Below are positions 48,751 through 57,346 of a stretch of DNA of 64,000 nucleotides, piece by piece. The position numbers were made by a program, and so were the translations under genes. The stretch comes from Amycolatopsis iheyensis. Its GTDB lineage: Bacteria; Actinomycetota; Actinomycetes; Mycobacteriales; Pseudonocardiaceae. The stretch covers positions 1-64,000 of the forward strand of contig NZ_JAMXQV010000019.1 of assembly GCF_024703995.1 (NCBI RefSeq), read 5' to 3'. Under the pieces are notes generated by a model. It searched no databases, was not told where the DNA came from, and saw only the letters and a program-made list of their open reading frames with translations. Position 1 is the stretch's first letter; every line of letters starts with the position of its first letter.

Positions 48751-49949
48751 CGCGGGCTCCGGGGCAGCGCGCCGAGCCGCCGGACGGCCTCGCGGACCAG
48801 GGCGGCGTCGGTGGCGAAGCAGAGCCGGAACCAGCCGGGTTCGGGCGAGCCGAACGCCGAGCCGGGCAGGATGTTCACCCTGGTCGTGTCGAGCACGCGC
48901 CGCCACAGCTCGTCGTCGGTCGCGGCGCCCAGCCACGCGCGCAGGTCCACCCACACCGAGAAGCCCGCGTCCGCCGGCACGTGCGGGATGCCCGCCCCGG
49001 CCAGCGCGGCCTCGACGTTCGCGTACGCCGCCGCCAGCCGGGCACGGCCGGTCGTGAGGAGGTCCCGCACGCCCGTCTCGTCCGCGAGGAGGCCGGTGAG
49101 CAGGGCCTGGGTGTCACTCGACACCGGCGCGAAGTACGCGAGGGCCCGCGCCGCGGCGAGGACGTCCGGGTCCCGGCTGCACAGCACCCCGGCCTTGAGC
49201 CCCGGCAGCCCGAAGTCCTTGGCGAAGCCCCACACCACGTGCACCCGCGGCCCGCCGCCGAGCACGCTGGTGAACGGCTCGGCCCCGAACACCGAGCCGG
49301 CGTAGATCTCGTCGGCGACGACGTCGAGGTCGTGCCGCGCGGCGACGGCGAGCAGCTCGCGCAGCACCACGGCCGGGTGCACCCGGCCGGTCGGGTTGTC
49401 CGGCGACGTCAGCACCAGCGCCCGGACGCGCTCGCCGCGACGCCGCGCGGCCACCACGGTCTCCTCGACGGCGGCCGGGTCGAGCCGGAAGCCCGCCCGC
49501 ATCGGCGCCGCGACGAGCCGCGCGCCGGAGCGGGCGGTCAGCACGACGTCGAGCGCGCCGTAGTAGGGCGCGGGCACCACGAGCGCGTCGCCGGGGTCGC
49601 ACAGGACGGTGGCGGCGATGTCGAGCGCGGCGCTGGCCCCGCCGACGACGACCAGGTCGTCCGGGCCGACGTCGGCGCGGGCTTGCCGGGCCAGGTGCGC
49701 GGCGGTGGCTTCCCGCAGCTTGCGCGTGCCGTGCGGCGGGCCGTACCGGACGTCGGCCGGGGCCAGCCGGCGCGGCGCGGTGACGTGGGCGACCAGCAGG
49801 TCCCAGACCAGCCGGTTCTCCGCGGTGCCGAGGTTGAGGAAGCCGCCGGGGTTCGCGACGGCGTTGAAGGGATCGGCCTCCGCGCGCAGGTGGGCGGCGG
49901 CGATCGCGGGTGCGTGCCCGGCCAGCGCGGCCGCTCGTTTCGCGACCAT
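48747..49949 (-). CDS. Class I/II PLP aminotransferase
   Basis: 400 residues, full-length fold type I. Cofactor contacts: GGASAALDIAATVLCDPGD, PAPYYGALD, the Asn of LTSPDNPTGR, Asp/Tyr in VVADEIYAGSVFG, and the PLP Lys in WGFAKDFGLPGLKAGVL. C-terminal FRLCF has the substrate-carboxylate Arg. It most resembles ACC-synthase/aspartate-type aminotransferases. Kynurenine transamination, which would cyclise to a 4-hydroxyquinoline acid, is one attractive option in this operon. Overlaps both neighbours. Confidence 0.88.
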   Translation of the reverse strand: MVAKRAAALAGHAPAIAAAHLRAEADPFNAVANPGGFLNLGTAENRLVWDLLVAHVTAPRRLAPADVRYGPPHGTRKLREATAAHLARQARADVGPDDLVVVGGASAALDIAATVLCDPGDALVVPAPYYGALDVVLTARSGARLVAAPMRAGFRLDPAAVEETVVAARRRGERVRALVLTSPDNPTGRVHPAVVLRELLAVAARHDLDVVADEIYAGSVFGAEPFTSVLGGGPRVHVVWGFAKDFGLPGLKAGVLCSRDPDVLAAARALAYFAPVSSDTQALLTGLLADETGVRDLLTTGRARLAAAYANVEAALAGAGIPHVPADAGFSVWVDLRAWLGAATDDELWRRVLDTTRVNILPGSAFGSPEPGWFRLCFATDAALVREAVRRLGALPRSPR

Positions 49950-50743
49950 CAGCAGCCTGCTTCCGGGCCGGTGACGAGGCCGGGGTGGACGCCGAGACCG
50001 CGGGAGGCGTCGAGCACCGCGCCGTGCAGCAGCGTGGCCGGTTCTTCGCAGAGCCACCAGGCCAGTTCGGCGAGTTCGGCCGGGTCCAGGAGCCGGCCGC
50101 CGGGGAGGCGGCCGGTCAGCTCCGCCAGCTGTCGTTCGTCCAGCGCGTCCAGCAGGCTGGCGCGCAGCATCGGCGTGTGCGTCGCGCCGGGGCAGAGCGC
50201 GAACACGTGGACCGGGTCGTGCACCAGCTGGGCGGCCAGGTGCCGGGTCAGGTAGGCCAGCGCGGCCTTGCTCATCCCGTCCGCGACCTCGAACGCCGGG
50301 AACGTCGCGACGGCGCCGCCGACGCTGCAGACGTTGACGATCTTGCCGTAGCCGCGCTCCAGCATGGCCGGCAGCAGCGCCCGGATCATCCACAGTGGAC
50401 CGACGCTGTTGATGCGCAGGAACGCCTCGTCGCGCAGCTCGACCGGGCCGTCCACACAGGACTCGACGGTCTTGGTCCCGACGGCGGCGTTGTTGACCAG
50501 GACGTCGACCGGGCCGTGCACGCGTTCCAGCAGCCGGCGATGGCTCTCGGCGTCGCCCTGGTCGAGCTCGAACGCCTCCGCCTTTCCGCCGGACTCGGCC
50601 ACTTCGGCGACCAGCCGCGCGGCCGCGTCCGGATGGGACCGGTAGGTGAACCACACCCGGTCGCCGGCGCGCGCGAACCGGCGCACCATCGCCTCGCCGA
50701 GGCCGCTCGAGCCACCGGTGACGAGCACTCCACGTCCAGCCAT
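49949..50743 (-). CDS. SDR-family protein with Asp replacing the catalytic Tyr
   Basis: 264 residues. The cofactor motif TGGSSGLG, the NNAAVG motif and the Ser of VNVCSVGG are present, as is Lys159. The active-site YxxxK is ADGMSK: Asp155 stands where Tyr should be. Classical SDR hydride transfer needs that Tyr, so it may be a binding protein, a cyclase/dehydratase, or use an altered mechanism. First gene of the four-gene operon ending in TDO. It is divergent from the EthD-like gene across 178 bp. Confidence 0.82.
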   Translation of the reverse strand: MAGRGVLVTGGSSGLGEAMVRRFARAGDRVWFTYRSHPDAAARLVAEVAESGGKAEAFELDQGDAESHRRLLERVHGPVDVLVNNAAVGTKTVESCVDGPVELRDEAFLRINSVGPLWMIRALLPAMLERGYGKIVNVCSVGGAVATFPAFEVADGMSKAALAYLTRHLAAQLVHDPVHVFALCPGATHTPMLRASLLDALDERQLAELTGRLPGGRLLDPAELAELAWWLCEEPATLLHGAVLDASRGLGVHPGLVTGPEAGC

Positions 50744-50921
50744 ACCCCGGATCTTCCCGGCCCGGCCGCGGCGACCGCACCGATCCGGTGGCTACTTCGT
50801 GCGGTCACCCGGCCGACTTGCGGGAGTGCGGCCGGCGGCCGCGCGGCCCCTTGCCGCCCGCGCGCGCCGCGCGGTGCCATGGGATCCGGTCGCAGCACGC
50901 GGATCGACAAGGGAGCACCGC

Positions 50922-51608
50922 ATGATCCACCAACTGATCTTCGCCCACCCCAAGCCGGGGATGAGCGAGCAGGAGTTCCAGCGCTACTGGGTCGAAGAGC
51001 ACGCGGTCCGGTACGCCGCCAAGATCCCGCAGATCAGGAAGTACCTGATCGACACCCGGATCCCGTTCGGGCCGGAGCCCGAAGACCCGATGTGGAGCGG
51101 GATCGCGGAGATCTGGCTGGCCAACGACGAGGAGCAGCTGGCCTCCCTGCAGACCGACGAGTTCCTCAACGGCGCGCGGCTGGACGAGCCGCGCTGGGCG
51201 GCCTTCTGGCGGTCGGTCGTGCTCGACACCGACGCCCACGAGGTCGTGCCCGGCCCGGCCGACGCCGGTGGCGTCAAGCTGGTCCAGCTGGTGAAGCGGC
51301 GCGAAGGGCTGCCGCTGGCCGAGTTCCGCGAACGGCTGCGCGGCAAGTACGCCGACCTCGCCGCCGAAGTCCCCGGCCTGCGCCGGTACCTGCAGGGCAC
51401 CACCCGCGACGGGTACTACGGCGTCGGCGAGGCCCTGCTCGACGCGGCGCAGCAGCTGTGGTTCGACGACACCAACGCACTCGCCGAGGCGGTCGCCTCG
51501 CCCGCCTACCAGCGGGCGCACGAGGAGCTGCTGTCCATCGTGGAGCCGCGGTACGTGCACGAGATGGTCGTGCGCGAGAACTGGATCATCGGCCCCGAGC
51601 CGCGCTGA
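50922..51608 (+). CDS. Tandem EthD-like (dimeric alpha/beta barrel) protein
   Basis: 228 residues with two EthD/ferredoxin-like domains. The first starts MIHQLIFAHPKPGMSEQEFQ with RYWVEEHAVRYAAKIP. The second starts VKLVQLVKRREGLPLAEFRE with LRGKYADLAAEVPGLRRY. The fold is shared with polyketide cyclases and monooxygenases. It may cyclise or oxidise a cluster intermediate. ATG 50922 follows GGGAG. A GC hairpin lies between it and the amidohydrolase gene. Confidence 0.78.
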   Translation: MIHQLIFAHPKPGMSEQEFQRYWVEEHAVRYAAKIPQIRKYLIDTRIPFGPEPEDPMWSGIAEIWLANDEEQLASLQTDEFLNGARLDEPRWAAFWRSVVLDTDAHEVVPGPADAGGVKLVQLVKRREGLPLAEFRERLRGKYADLAAEVPGLRRYLQGTTRDGYYGVGEALLDAAQQLWFDDTNALAEAVASPAYQRAHEELLSIVEPRYVHEMVVRENWIIGPEPR

Positions 51609-51623
51609 GCTCGTCGTCACCCC

Positions 51624-51652
51624 GGCCGCCGTCCCCGCGTGGGGCGGCGGCC
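51624..51652. terminator. GC hairpin between EthD and amidohydrolase genes
   Basis: GGCCGCCG-T-CCCC and GGGGCGGCGGCC pair as a 12-bp stem with one bulged T and a GCGT loop. It ends about 13 nt before the ribosome site of the next gene. It could attenuate read-through. Confidence 0.5.
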
Positions 51653-51679
51653 GTCGGTCTGTCCGGAGGAGGTTTCCCC

Positions 51680-52837
51680 TTGCTGTTCCGTGACTTCCGC
51701 GTGTTCGACGGCCACCGCGTCCGGCGGGCGAGCGTGCTGGTCGAAGGCGGCCGGATCGCCGCGGTCGGTGACCTCGCGGTGTCCGATGTGGACGTCGTCG
51801 AGGGGTGCGGCCGGACGCTGCTGCCCGGCCTGATCGACGCGCACGTGCACATCACCCGGCCCGGGCTGCGGCACGGCTTCGCCTTCGGCGTCACGACTCA
51901 GCTGGACATGTTCGCGGACCCCGTGCTCCTGCGGGAAATCCGCGCCGAAGCGGCGAGCGGCGGGCCGGTGTCGGACGTCTGCTCGGCGGGGATCGGCGCC
52001 ACCGCGCCGGGCGGGCACCCGGCCCAGCTCGTCCACCACGGGCTGTTCGGCACGTTCCCCACCCTCGGCTCGGCGGCGGACGCGCGGGTGTTCGTGGCGG
52101 CCCGGCTGGCCGAGGGGTCGGACTACGTCAAGGTGTTCGCGTCGTCGGTGCCGGGGGAGGGCCACCTGCCGGCGTTGTCCCCGGCGGCCGTCGCGGCGGT
52201 GATCGCGGCCGCGCACTCGCACGGCGTGCCGGCGGTGGTGCACGCGCTCGACGCCGGATCCGCGCTGGCGGCCGTCCGAGCCGGGGCGGACGGGCTGGCG
52301 CACCTGCCGTTCGACCGGCCACTCGGACGGGAGTTCATCGCGGGGCTCGCGGCGCGCGACGCGTTCGTGGTGCCGACGCTGACCGTCCTGGAGTCGTTCT
52401 GCGGGCGGGCCGAGCCGGAGCGCACCGGTGCGTTGTCCCCGGCCGCGCTGGCCACCCTGGCGACGCCGATGGTGCCGGCCCCGGTGGCCGGCTACGCGGC
52501 CGAGCACGCGGCCCGCGCGGTGGCCCCGCTGGCGGCGGCGGGGGTGTGCGTGCTGGCCGGGACGGACGCGGGCGCGCCGGGCACCGCGCACGGGCTGAGC
52601 CTGCACCGGGAACTGGCACTGCTGGTGAAGGCCGGTCTGACCCCGGCGGCCGCGCTCACGGCGGCAACGTCGGCGCCGGCGCGGCGGTTCGGGCTCGCCG
52701 ATCGGGGTGAGGTCGCGGTGGGGAAGCGGGCGGACCTGGTGGTGGTCGATGGTGATCCGCTGGCGGACATCCGGCTGACGCGGCGGGTGGTAGCGGTGTG
52801 CCGGGAAGGTGTGCTGCACGAGGTGGCTGGGGCGTAG
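51680..52837 (+). CDS. Metal-dependent amidohydrolase
   Basis: 385 residues of the imidazolonepropionase/prolidase-like amidohydrolase group. The HxH pair is in LIDAHVHITRPG, the bridging Lys probably in SDYVKVFAS, further His in VVHALDAG and LAHLPFD, and the catalytic Asp in LAGTDAGAPG. It hydrolyses a C-N bond of an amide or cyclic imide. Start is TTG 51680, with an excellent GGAGGAGG 7 nt ahead. Its place suggests lactam or amide opening in the pathway, or self-resistance. Confidence 0.85.
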   Translation: MLFRDFRVFDGHRVRRASVLVEGGRIAAVGDLAVSDVDVVEGCGRTLLPGLIDAHVHITRPGLRHGFAFGVTTQLDMFADPVLLREIRAEAASGGPVSDVCSAGIGATAPGGHPAQLVHHGLFGTFPTLGSAADARVFVAARLAEGSDYVKVFASSVPGEGHLPALSPAAVAAVIAAAHSHGVPAVVHALDAGSALAAVRAGADGLAHLPFDRPLGREFIAGLAARDAFVVPTLTVLESFCGRAEPERTGALSPAALATLATPMVPAPVAGYAAEHAARAVAPLAAAGVCVLAGTDAGAPGTAHGLSLHRELALLVKAGLTPAAALTAATSAPARRFGLADRGEVAVGKRADLVVVDGDPLADIRLTRRVVAVCREGVLHEVAGA

Positions 52838-52918
52838 GCCGGGCGGGTGGCGGGCTGCCGTAACAAGGTGGCCCGAGCGCAGGCCCGCCCGGAACCCCTT
52901 GCGGCAGAGCACAAGGAA

Positions 52919-52952
52919 GCGCCCGCCGGTCCCTGGGGAGACCGACGGGCGC
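52919..52952. terminator. Hairpin between convergent amidohydrolase and MFS genes
   Basis: GCGCCCGCCGGTC (52919-52931) and GACCGACGGGCGC (52940-52952) pair over 13 positions with one C/A mismatch and an 8-nt loop. A likely bidirectional terminator. Confidence 0.65.
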
Positions 52953-52967
52953 GGGCTTGAGGGTGGA

Positions 52968-54440
52968 TCAGTCGTTCACACCGGCGGTGACCGGCGCCGC
53001 CGTCGCCGTCGCGGTTTGCCGGCCGCGCAAGAAGATCGTCGCCACCAGCGCGCCGAACAGGGCGATCAGGCCCGCCGTCAGCAGGCCCGCGTGGAGCCCG
53101 CCCGTGGTCGCCGACACCGTGGTGCCCGAACCCTGCAGGCTCGCCGTGCGGGCCGTCACCACCGCCGCCAGCACCGGGAGCCAGACCGCGCTGCCCAGCT
53201 GCTGGGCCGTCTGCGCCAGACCGCCCGCCAGGCCCTGCTTGTCGTTCGGAAGACCCGACGTCACCGTGATGTTGAACGCGATCACCGCCGTCACGTGGCC
53301 GAAACCGAGCCCGATGTTCGTCACGATCAGCAGAGCGAAGTCGCCGCCTTCGGGCAGCAGGGTCATCAGGCCCGTCGCCACCGCCTGCAGCAGCAACCCG
53401 CAGACCAGCGCGCGCGGCACGCCGAGGGCGCCGATCACCTTGTTGCCGATCAGGCCGCCGATCACCGCCGAACCACCCAGCGGGATCAGGGACAGCCCCG
53501 TGCGCAGCGGGCTCCAGCCCAGGACGTCCTGCATGTACAGCGTTTCGAGGACGGTCGCGCCACCGCACATGCCGAACGTGATGAACCCGGCCAGGCCGCC
53601 CCACTTCACCGACCGGCGGCGCAGGACGTCCAGCGGTGCCAGGGGAGCCGGGTGCCTCGACTCGGCGAAGAGGAACAAGCCCAGGAGCACGACCCCGCCG
53701 GCCAGGGTGCCGATCGTCGCCGGGCTGTCCCAGCCGGCGCTGTCGCCGGTCGAGATGCCGTAGACGAGCGACAGGATGCCCGCGGTGGCGAGGACCGCGC
53801 CGGGGACGTCGAGCCGGGCCGCGTTGGCGTCCTTGCTCTCCTCCAGCAGCGCCAGCGCCGCGACGAACACGATCGCGCCGATGATCGCCAGCAGCAGCAT
53901 CGTCCAGCGCCAGCTCAGCGCGCCGGTGATGATCCCGCCGCTGATCACCCCGACGATGAAGCCGAGCATGAGCACCGCGCCGTTGACGCTGAGCGCCTTC
54001 TGGCGTTCCGGGCCCTCGCGGAACGACGTCGTCAGCAGCGACATCGCCGCCGGGCCGACCATCGCCGCGCCGATGCCCTGGCCCGCGCGGGCCAGGATGA
54101 GCAGCCACGGCGTGTCCGCGAGCCCACCGGCCAGCGAGAACACCGTGAACAGCGCCACGCCGATGAGGAACAGCCGACGGCGGCCGAACAGGTCGGACGC
54201 CCGCCCGAACAGCAGCAGGAACCCGGCGATGAACAAGATGAAGGCCGTCATCACCCACTGCAGGTCCGCGGTGGACGAGAAGCCGAGGTCACGCCCGATG
54301 GTGGGCAGGGCCACGCTGACGATCGAGAAGTCGAGCGCGACCATGAACTGCGATGCGCAGAGCATGATGAGCACGAGCCAGCGCCGGGCGCCGAAGCGCG
54401 TGGGCGGGCTCGGCCGGGATTCGGATGCGTCAGTAGCCAT
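52968..54440 (-). CDS. MFS drug exporter (DHA2-type, 14 helices)
   Basis: 490 residues, about 14 hydrophobic segments. Family motif A is in LFGRASDLFGRRRLF and motif C-type Gly/Pro patterns in ARAGQGIGAAMVGPAAMSLL. Motif D1 is near ALDFSIVSVALPTIGRDLG. DHA2 proteins expel antibiotics and other amphiphiles. As the only exporter in the cluster it is the natural candidate for product export or self-resistance. A palindromic operator-like site lies upstream of its ATG. Confidence 0.88.
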   Translation of the reverse strand: MATDASESRPSPPTRFGARRWLVLIMLCASQFMVALDFSIVSVALPTIGRDLGFSSTADLQWVMTAFILFIAGFLLLFGRASDLFGRRRLFLIGVALFTVFSLAGGLADTPWLLILARAGQGIGAAMVGPAAMSLLTTSFREGPERQKALSVNGAVLMLGFIVGVISGGIITGALSWRWTMLLLAIIGAIVFVAALALLEESKDANAARLDVPGAVLATAGILSLVYGISTGDSAGWDSPATIGTLAGGVVLLGLFLFAESRHPAPLAPLDVLRRRSVKWGGLAGFITFGMCGGATVLETLYMQDVLGWSPLRTGLSLIPLGGSAVIGGLIGNKVIGALGVPRALVCGLLLQAVATGLMTLLPEGGDFALLIVTNIGLGFGHVTAVIAFNITVTSGLPNDKQGLAGGLAQTAQQLGSAVWLPVLAAVVTARTASLQGSGTTVSATTGGLHAGLLTAGLIALFGALVATIFLRGRQTATATAAPVTAGVND

Positions 54441-54490
54441 GGCACCAGCCTGGGGCACGCGTCGCGCGCGTGGAGAGCCTGAACCAGTCG

Positions 54491-54507
54491 TGGTATTGGC
54501 AGTACCA
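54491..54507. promoter_or_regulatory. Operator-like inverted repeat
   Basis: TGGTATTGGCAGTACCA has 5-bp arms TGGTA/TACCA, flanked further out by GAACC (54481-54485) and GGTTC. It lies in the 171-bp gap between the divergent exporter and SCO6745-type genes. A TetR- or MarR-type repressor could bind here, but no regulator gene is adjacent. Confidence 0.35.
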
Positions 54508-54611
54508 GCATGAGCCGGTTCTGGCTGCCCGTCGCGCGCGCCCGCATGCTGGGGCGAGGCCGCGCCCTCGCGCCCCGCCGTCCCCTGCCGTCCTCCGAGA
54601 AGGAGAAAGCC

Positions 54612-55346
54612 ATGCACGCACTCGACGTCGCCGCGGCGACCGAGGACCCGATCCGCCGGATCCCGTCCGGCTTCATGCTCGGCACCAAGACCCTCGCCCG
54701 CGGCGCGGAGCTGGGGTTCGTCGAGTCGGACTTCTACTTCGTCGGCCGCGGCGGGGTGCTGGGCGACGTCGACTCCGACGTCGTCGCGGCGGGCTTCACG
54801 TTCGTCAACGCCGAGTCGCTGCGGGTGGTGTGGGAACGCAGCCGCGACGTCCTGCCGCGCCGGGAGGCGTCGGTCGAGTTCGCGGTGTGCGCGGCGGACT
54901 GGGCCCAGGAGCACATCCCGGACGAGTTCGACGCGGCCCGCCTCGCCGAGCTGCTCGACCCGGTGGTCGCCGCGGCGACCCCGGAGCTGGCCCCGGTGTT
55001 CGCCGGCTGGCGTGCCCTGGACGTGCCGGCGGAGCCGAAGGCGCACGCGCTGCACCAGCTGAACGTCCTGCGCGAGCTGCGCGGCGCGCGGCACATGGTG
55101 GCCGTGCTCGCGGGCGAGCTGGCGCCGCAGGACGCGCTGCGCTACCACTCGCCGTCGGTGATCTGGGACCTGTTCGGCTGGCCGGGCCAGCTGGACGCCT
55201 CTCGCGTCCGCCAGGTCGGCAAGCGCTGGCAGAGCGCGATCGACGTGACGAACCAGCTGCTGGCCCCGGTGTTCGACGTGCTTTCGGACGCCGAACGCGG
55301 CGAGCTGGTGACGCTGCTGCAGTACCTGCTGACCGTCACGTCCTGA
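54612..55346 (+). CDS. SCO6745-type conserved protein
   Basis: 244 residues, similar as I recall to the actinobacterial SCO6745 family, which has no established function. It is mainly helical. HALHQLNVLRELRGARHMVA with two His and an Arg, and YHSPSVIWDLFGWPG, are likely conserved cores. ATG 54612 has GGAGAA ahead; the frame is open for 34 more codons without similarity. It is divergent from the exporter and ends before a nested inverted-repeat element. Confidence 0.75.
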   Translation: MHALDVAAATEDPIRRIPSGFMLGTKTLARGAELGFVESDFYFVGRGGVLGDVDSDVVAAGFTFVNAESLRVVWERSRDVLPRREASVEFAVCAADWAQEHIPDEFDAARLAELLDPVVAAATPELAPVFAGWRALDVPAEPKAHALHQLNVLRELRGARHMVAVLAGELAPQDALRYHSPSVIWDLFGWPGQLDASRVRQVGKRWQSAIDVTNQLLAPVFDVLSDAERGELVTLLQYLLTVTS

Positions 55347-55359
55347 CCCGCCCTGGCCC

Positions 55360-55503
55360 AAGCGCCCCAATGTGGCCTTCGGTGCGTCAGACGCACCGAA
55401 GGCCACATTGGGTGCGTTGAATGGGCACTGCGGCGCGGAGCGCCTCCGTTGAGGGTGGTGGTGGGGGCATCGGTGGAGCAACCAAGGCCACATTGGGGCG
55501 CTT
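55360..55503. repeat. 144-bp nested inverted-repeat element
   Basis: A 20-bp sequence (55360-55379) recurs as a perfect inverted copy at 55484-55503, bounding the element. Inside the left part, a 23-bp perfect inverted repeat with a single central base spans 55366-55412. The core CCCAATGTGGCCTT or its complement thus occurs three times. The right end abuts the stop codon of the receiver/reductase fusion. It could be a small non-autonomous element or an intergenic palindromic repeat, and it should act as a strong terminator for both convergent genes. Confidence 0.8.
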
Positions 55504-57137
55504 CAGAGGTCCGCGCGGTAACGGTGGATGAGCGACGCCGCCATCGCGCCCTCGCCCACCCCCGCCGCGATGCGCTTCACCGAGTTCGCCCGGGCGTCTC
55601 CCGCCGCGAACACGCCCGGCATGCTCGTCTCCAGCAGGAACGGGCGGCGCGGCAGGTCCCAGCCCGCCGGCGGGTCGGCCAGGTCCGGCCCGGTCAGGAG
55701 GAAGCCGTGCTCGTCGCGGGTCACCGCGTCCGCCAGCCACGTCGTGCGGGGGCGGGCGCCGATGAACGTGAACAGGTACTCCGCGTCCTCTGTGGACACC
55801 CGGCCGGTGCGGCGGTCGCACAGCGTCAGGCGGCGCAGGCGCTCGTCGCCGTCGACCGCCACCACCGTGGTGTCCAGCCGGACGTCGATCGCCGGGTGGC
55901 GGCGGATCTCGTCGACCAGGTAGCGCGACATGCCCGCCGCCAGGTCGGACCCGCGCACCAGCACCGTGACCGCCGACGCGTGTTCGGCGAAGTGCAGGGC
56001 CGCCTGGCCGGCCGAGTTCGCGCCGCCGACGATCCAGACGTGCCGTCGCGCGCACGCCGTCGTCTCCGAGGTCGTGGCGCCGTAGTAGATCCCGGCGCCT
56101 TCGAACCGCTCCGCTCCCGCCGCGGTCAGGCGCTCGTAGGCCAGGCCGGTCGCCAGCAGCACCGTGCCCGCGGTGACCTCCCGGCCGTCCGAGAGCCCCA
56201 GCACCCGGGCCCGGCCCGCCGCCCGCAGCGCGACCGCCGACACCGGCGCCAGGATGTCGGCGCCGAACCGGCGGGCCTGCGCCACCGCGCGCCGGGTGAG
56301 GTCGGCGCCCGACACCCCCGACGGGAAGCCCAGGTAGTTCTCGATCCGGCTCGACGTCCCGGCCTGCCCGCCCGGCACGTAGGCGTCGACCAGCAGCGTG
56401 CTCAGCCCTTCGGACGAGCCGTAGACGGCCGCCGCGAGGCCGGTCGGGCCGCCGCCGACGATCACCGTGTCGTAGTGCGGCCGGTCCGCCGCCGCGGCGA
56501 GGCCGAGCACCTCGGCCAGTTCCTGGTGCGTGGGGCGGGAAAGCCACGTCCCGTCGGGCAGGTCGACGCGCGGCCAGACCGCCCCGGGCGCGTCTTCGCC
56601 GGTGACGTCGACGAAGCGGAACGGCTGCTGGTGACGCGTGAGGAAGTCGCGCACCCGGTGCGTGGCCGGCGCGAACGGGTGCCCGAGGACGCGGATCCCG
56701 CCGTAGGGCGGGCAGTACGCCGCCTCCCACGACGCGAGCAGGTCGTCGAGCACCGGGTAGAGCCGCTCCTCGGGCGGCTCCCACGGCTTGACGAGGTAGT
56801 GGTCCAGCCGCACCTCGTTGATCGCGGTGATCGCCACGGACGTGTCCGCGTACGCGGTCAGCAGCACCTTCTTCGCCGCGGGGAACCGATCCCTGGCCTC
56901 GGCGAGGAACTCGGTGCCGGTCATCTCCGGCATCCGTTGGTCCACCAGCAGCAACGCCGCTTCGGCGCCACGCTCGCGAAGCGTGTCCAGGATTTCCAGC
57001 GCGGCCCGCGGGGTGCCGGCGGCGAGCACGCGGTACCGGTCGCGGTAGCGGCCGAGGTCCCGCCGCAGCGCGCTGAGGACGGTCGGGTCGTCGTCCACGA
57101 CCAGCAGGACGGGCGTGGACTGCTTGGCGGTCACCAT
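55503..57137 (-). CDS. Response-regulator receiver fused to thioredoxin-reductase-like flavoprotein
   Basis: 544 residues. N-terminal receiver domain (VLLVVDDDPTVLSALRRDL), with phosphoacceptor Asp in LLLVDQRMPEMTG and the conserved Lys in YLVKPWEP. A thioredoxin-like linker (about 150-220) leads into a two-domain TrxR-like part: FAD motif VIVGGGPTGLAAAVYG, NAD motif VWIVGGANSAGQAA, and FAD contact GVFAAGDARANSVKR. The redox CxxC is absent; the position reads GATTSETTAC. It cannot reduce thioredoxin in the usual way. A sensor kinase partner is not nearby. Confidence 0.85.
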   Translation of the reverse strand: MVTAKQSTPVLLVVDDDPTVLSALRRDLGRYRDRYRVLAAGTPRAALEILDTLRERGAEAALLLVDQRMPEMTGTEFLAEARDRFPAAKKVLLTAYADTSVAITAINEVRLDHYLVKPWEPPEERLYPVLDDLLASWEAAYCPPYGGIRVLGHPFAPATHRVRDFLTRHQQPFRFVDVTGEDAPGAVWPRVDLPDGTWLSRPTHQELAEVLGLAAAADRPHYDTVIVGGGPTGLAAAVYGSSEGLSTLLVDAYVPGGQAGTSSRIENYLGFPSGVSGADLTRRAVAQARRFGADILAPVSAVALRAAGRARVLGLSDGREVTAGTVLLATGLAYERLTAAGAERFEGAGIYYGATTSETTACARRHVWIVGGANSAGQAALHFAEHASAVTVLVRGSDLAAGMSRYLVDEIRRHPAIDVRLDTTVVAVDGDERLRRLTLCDRRTGRVSTEDAEYLFTFIGARPRTTWLADAVTRDEHGFLLTGPDLADPPAGWDLPRRPFLLETSMPGVFAAGDARANSVKRIAAGVGEGAMAASLIHRYRADL

Positions 57138-57346
57138 GATCGCAGTGTCGCCGCCGCCGGGCGGGCACGCCGATGCCGACGTCACGAAGTCCGCCGAGGT
57201 ACGCCCGAACCGACGTCCGCCGGCGACCCCGACTTGTCGAAGTGACCGCGCCACAAGGCTTTTTCCTGGCGACGCGGCGCGCGGGGTTGCTTCACTGGCT
57301 TCAGCCCGGTTTCCGGGAACTCACCAGCACCAGCACGGGAGTGCCG

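Noticed and set aside
49910..51679. Long open frame upstream of the amidohydrolase start
   Set aside because: Only the part from TTG 51680 shows amidohydrolase sequence and has a ribosome site; the upstream part overlaps the EthD-like gene and the SDR in other frames.
38157..54440. PKS, NRPS or terpene biosynthetic genes in the putative cluster
   Set aside because: No ketosynthase, acyl carrier, adenylation-condensation or terpene synthase motif was found; the cluster call rests on tailoring-type enzymes only.
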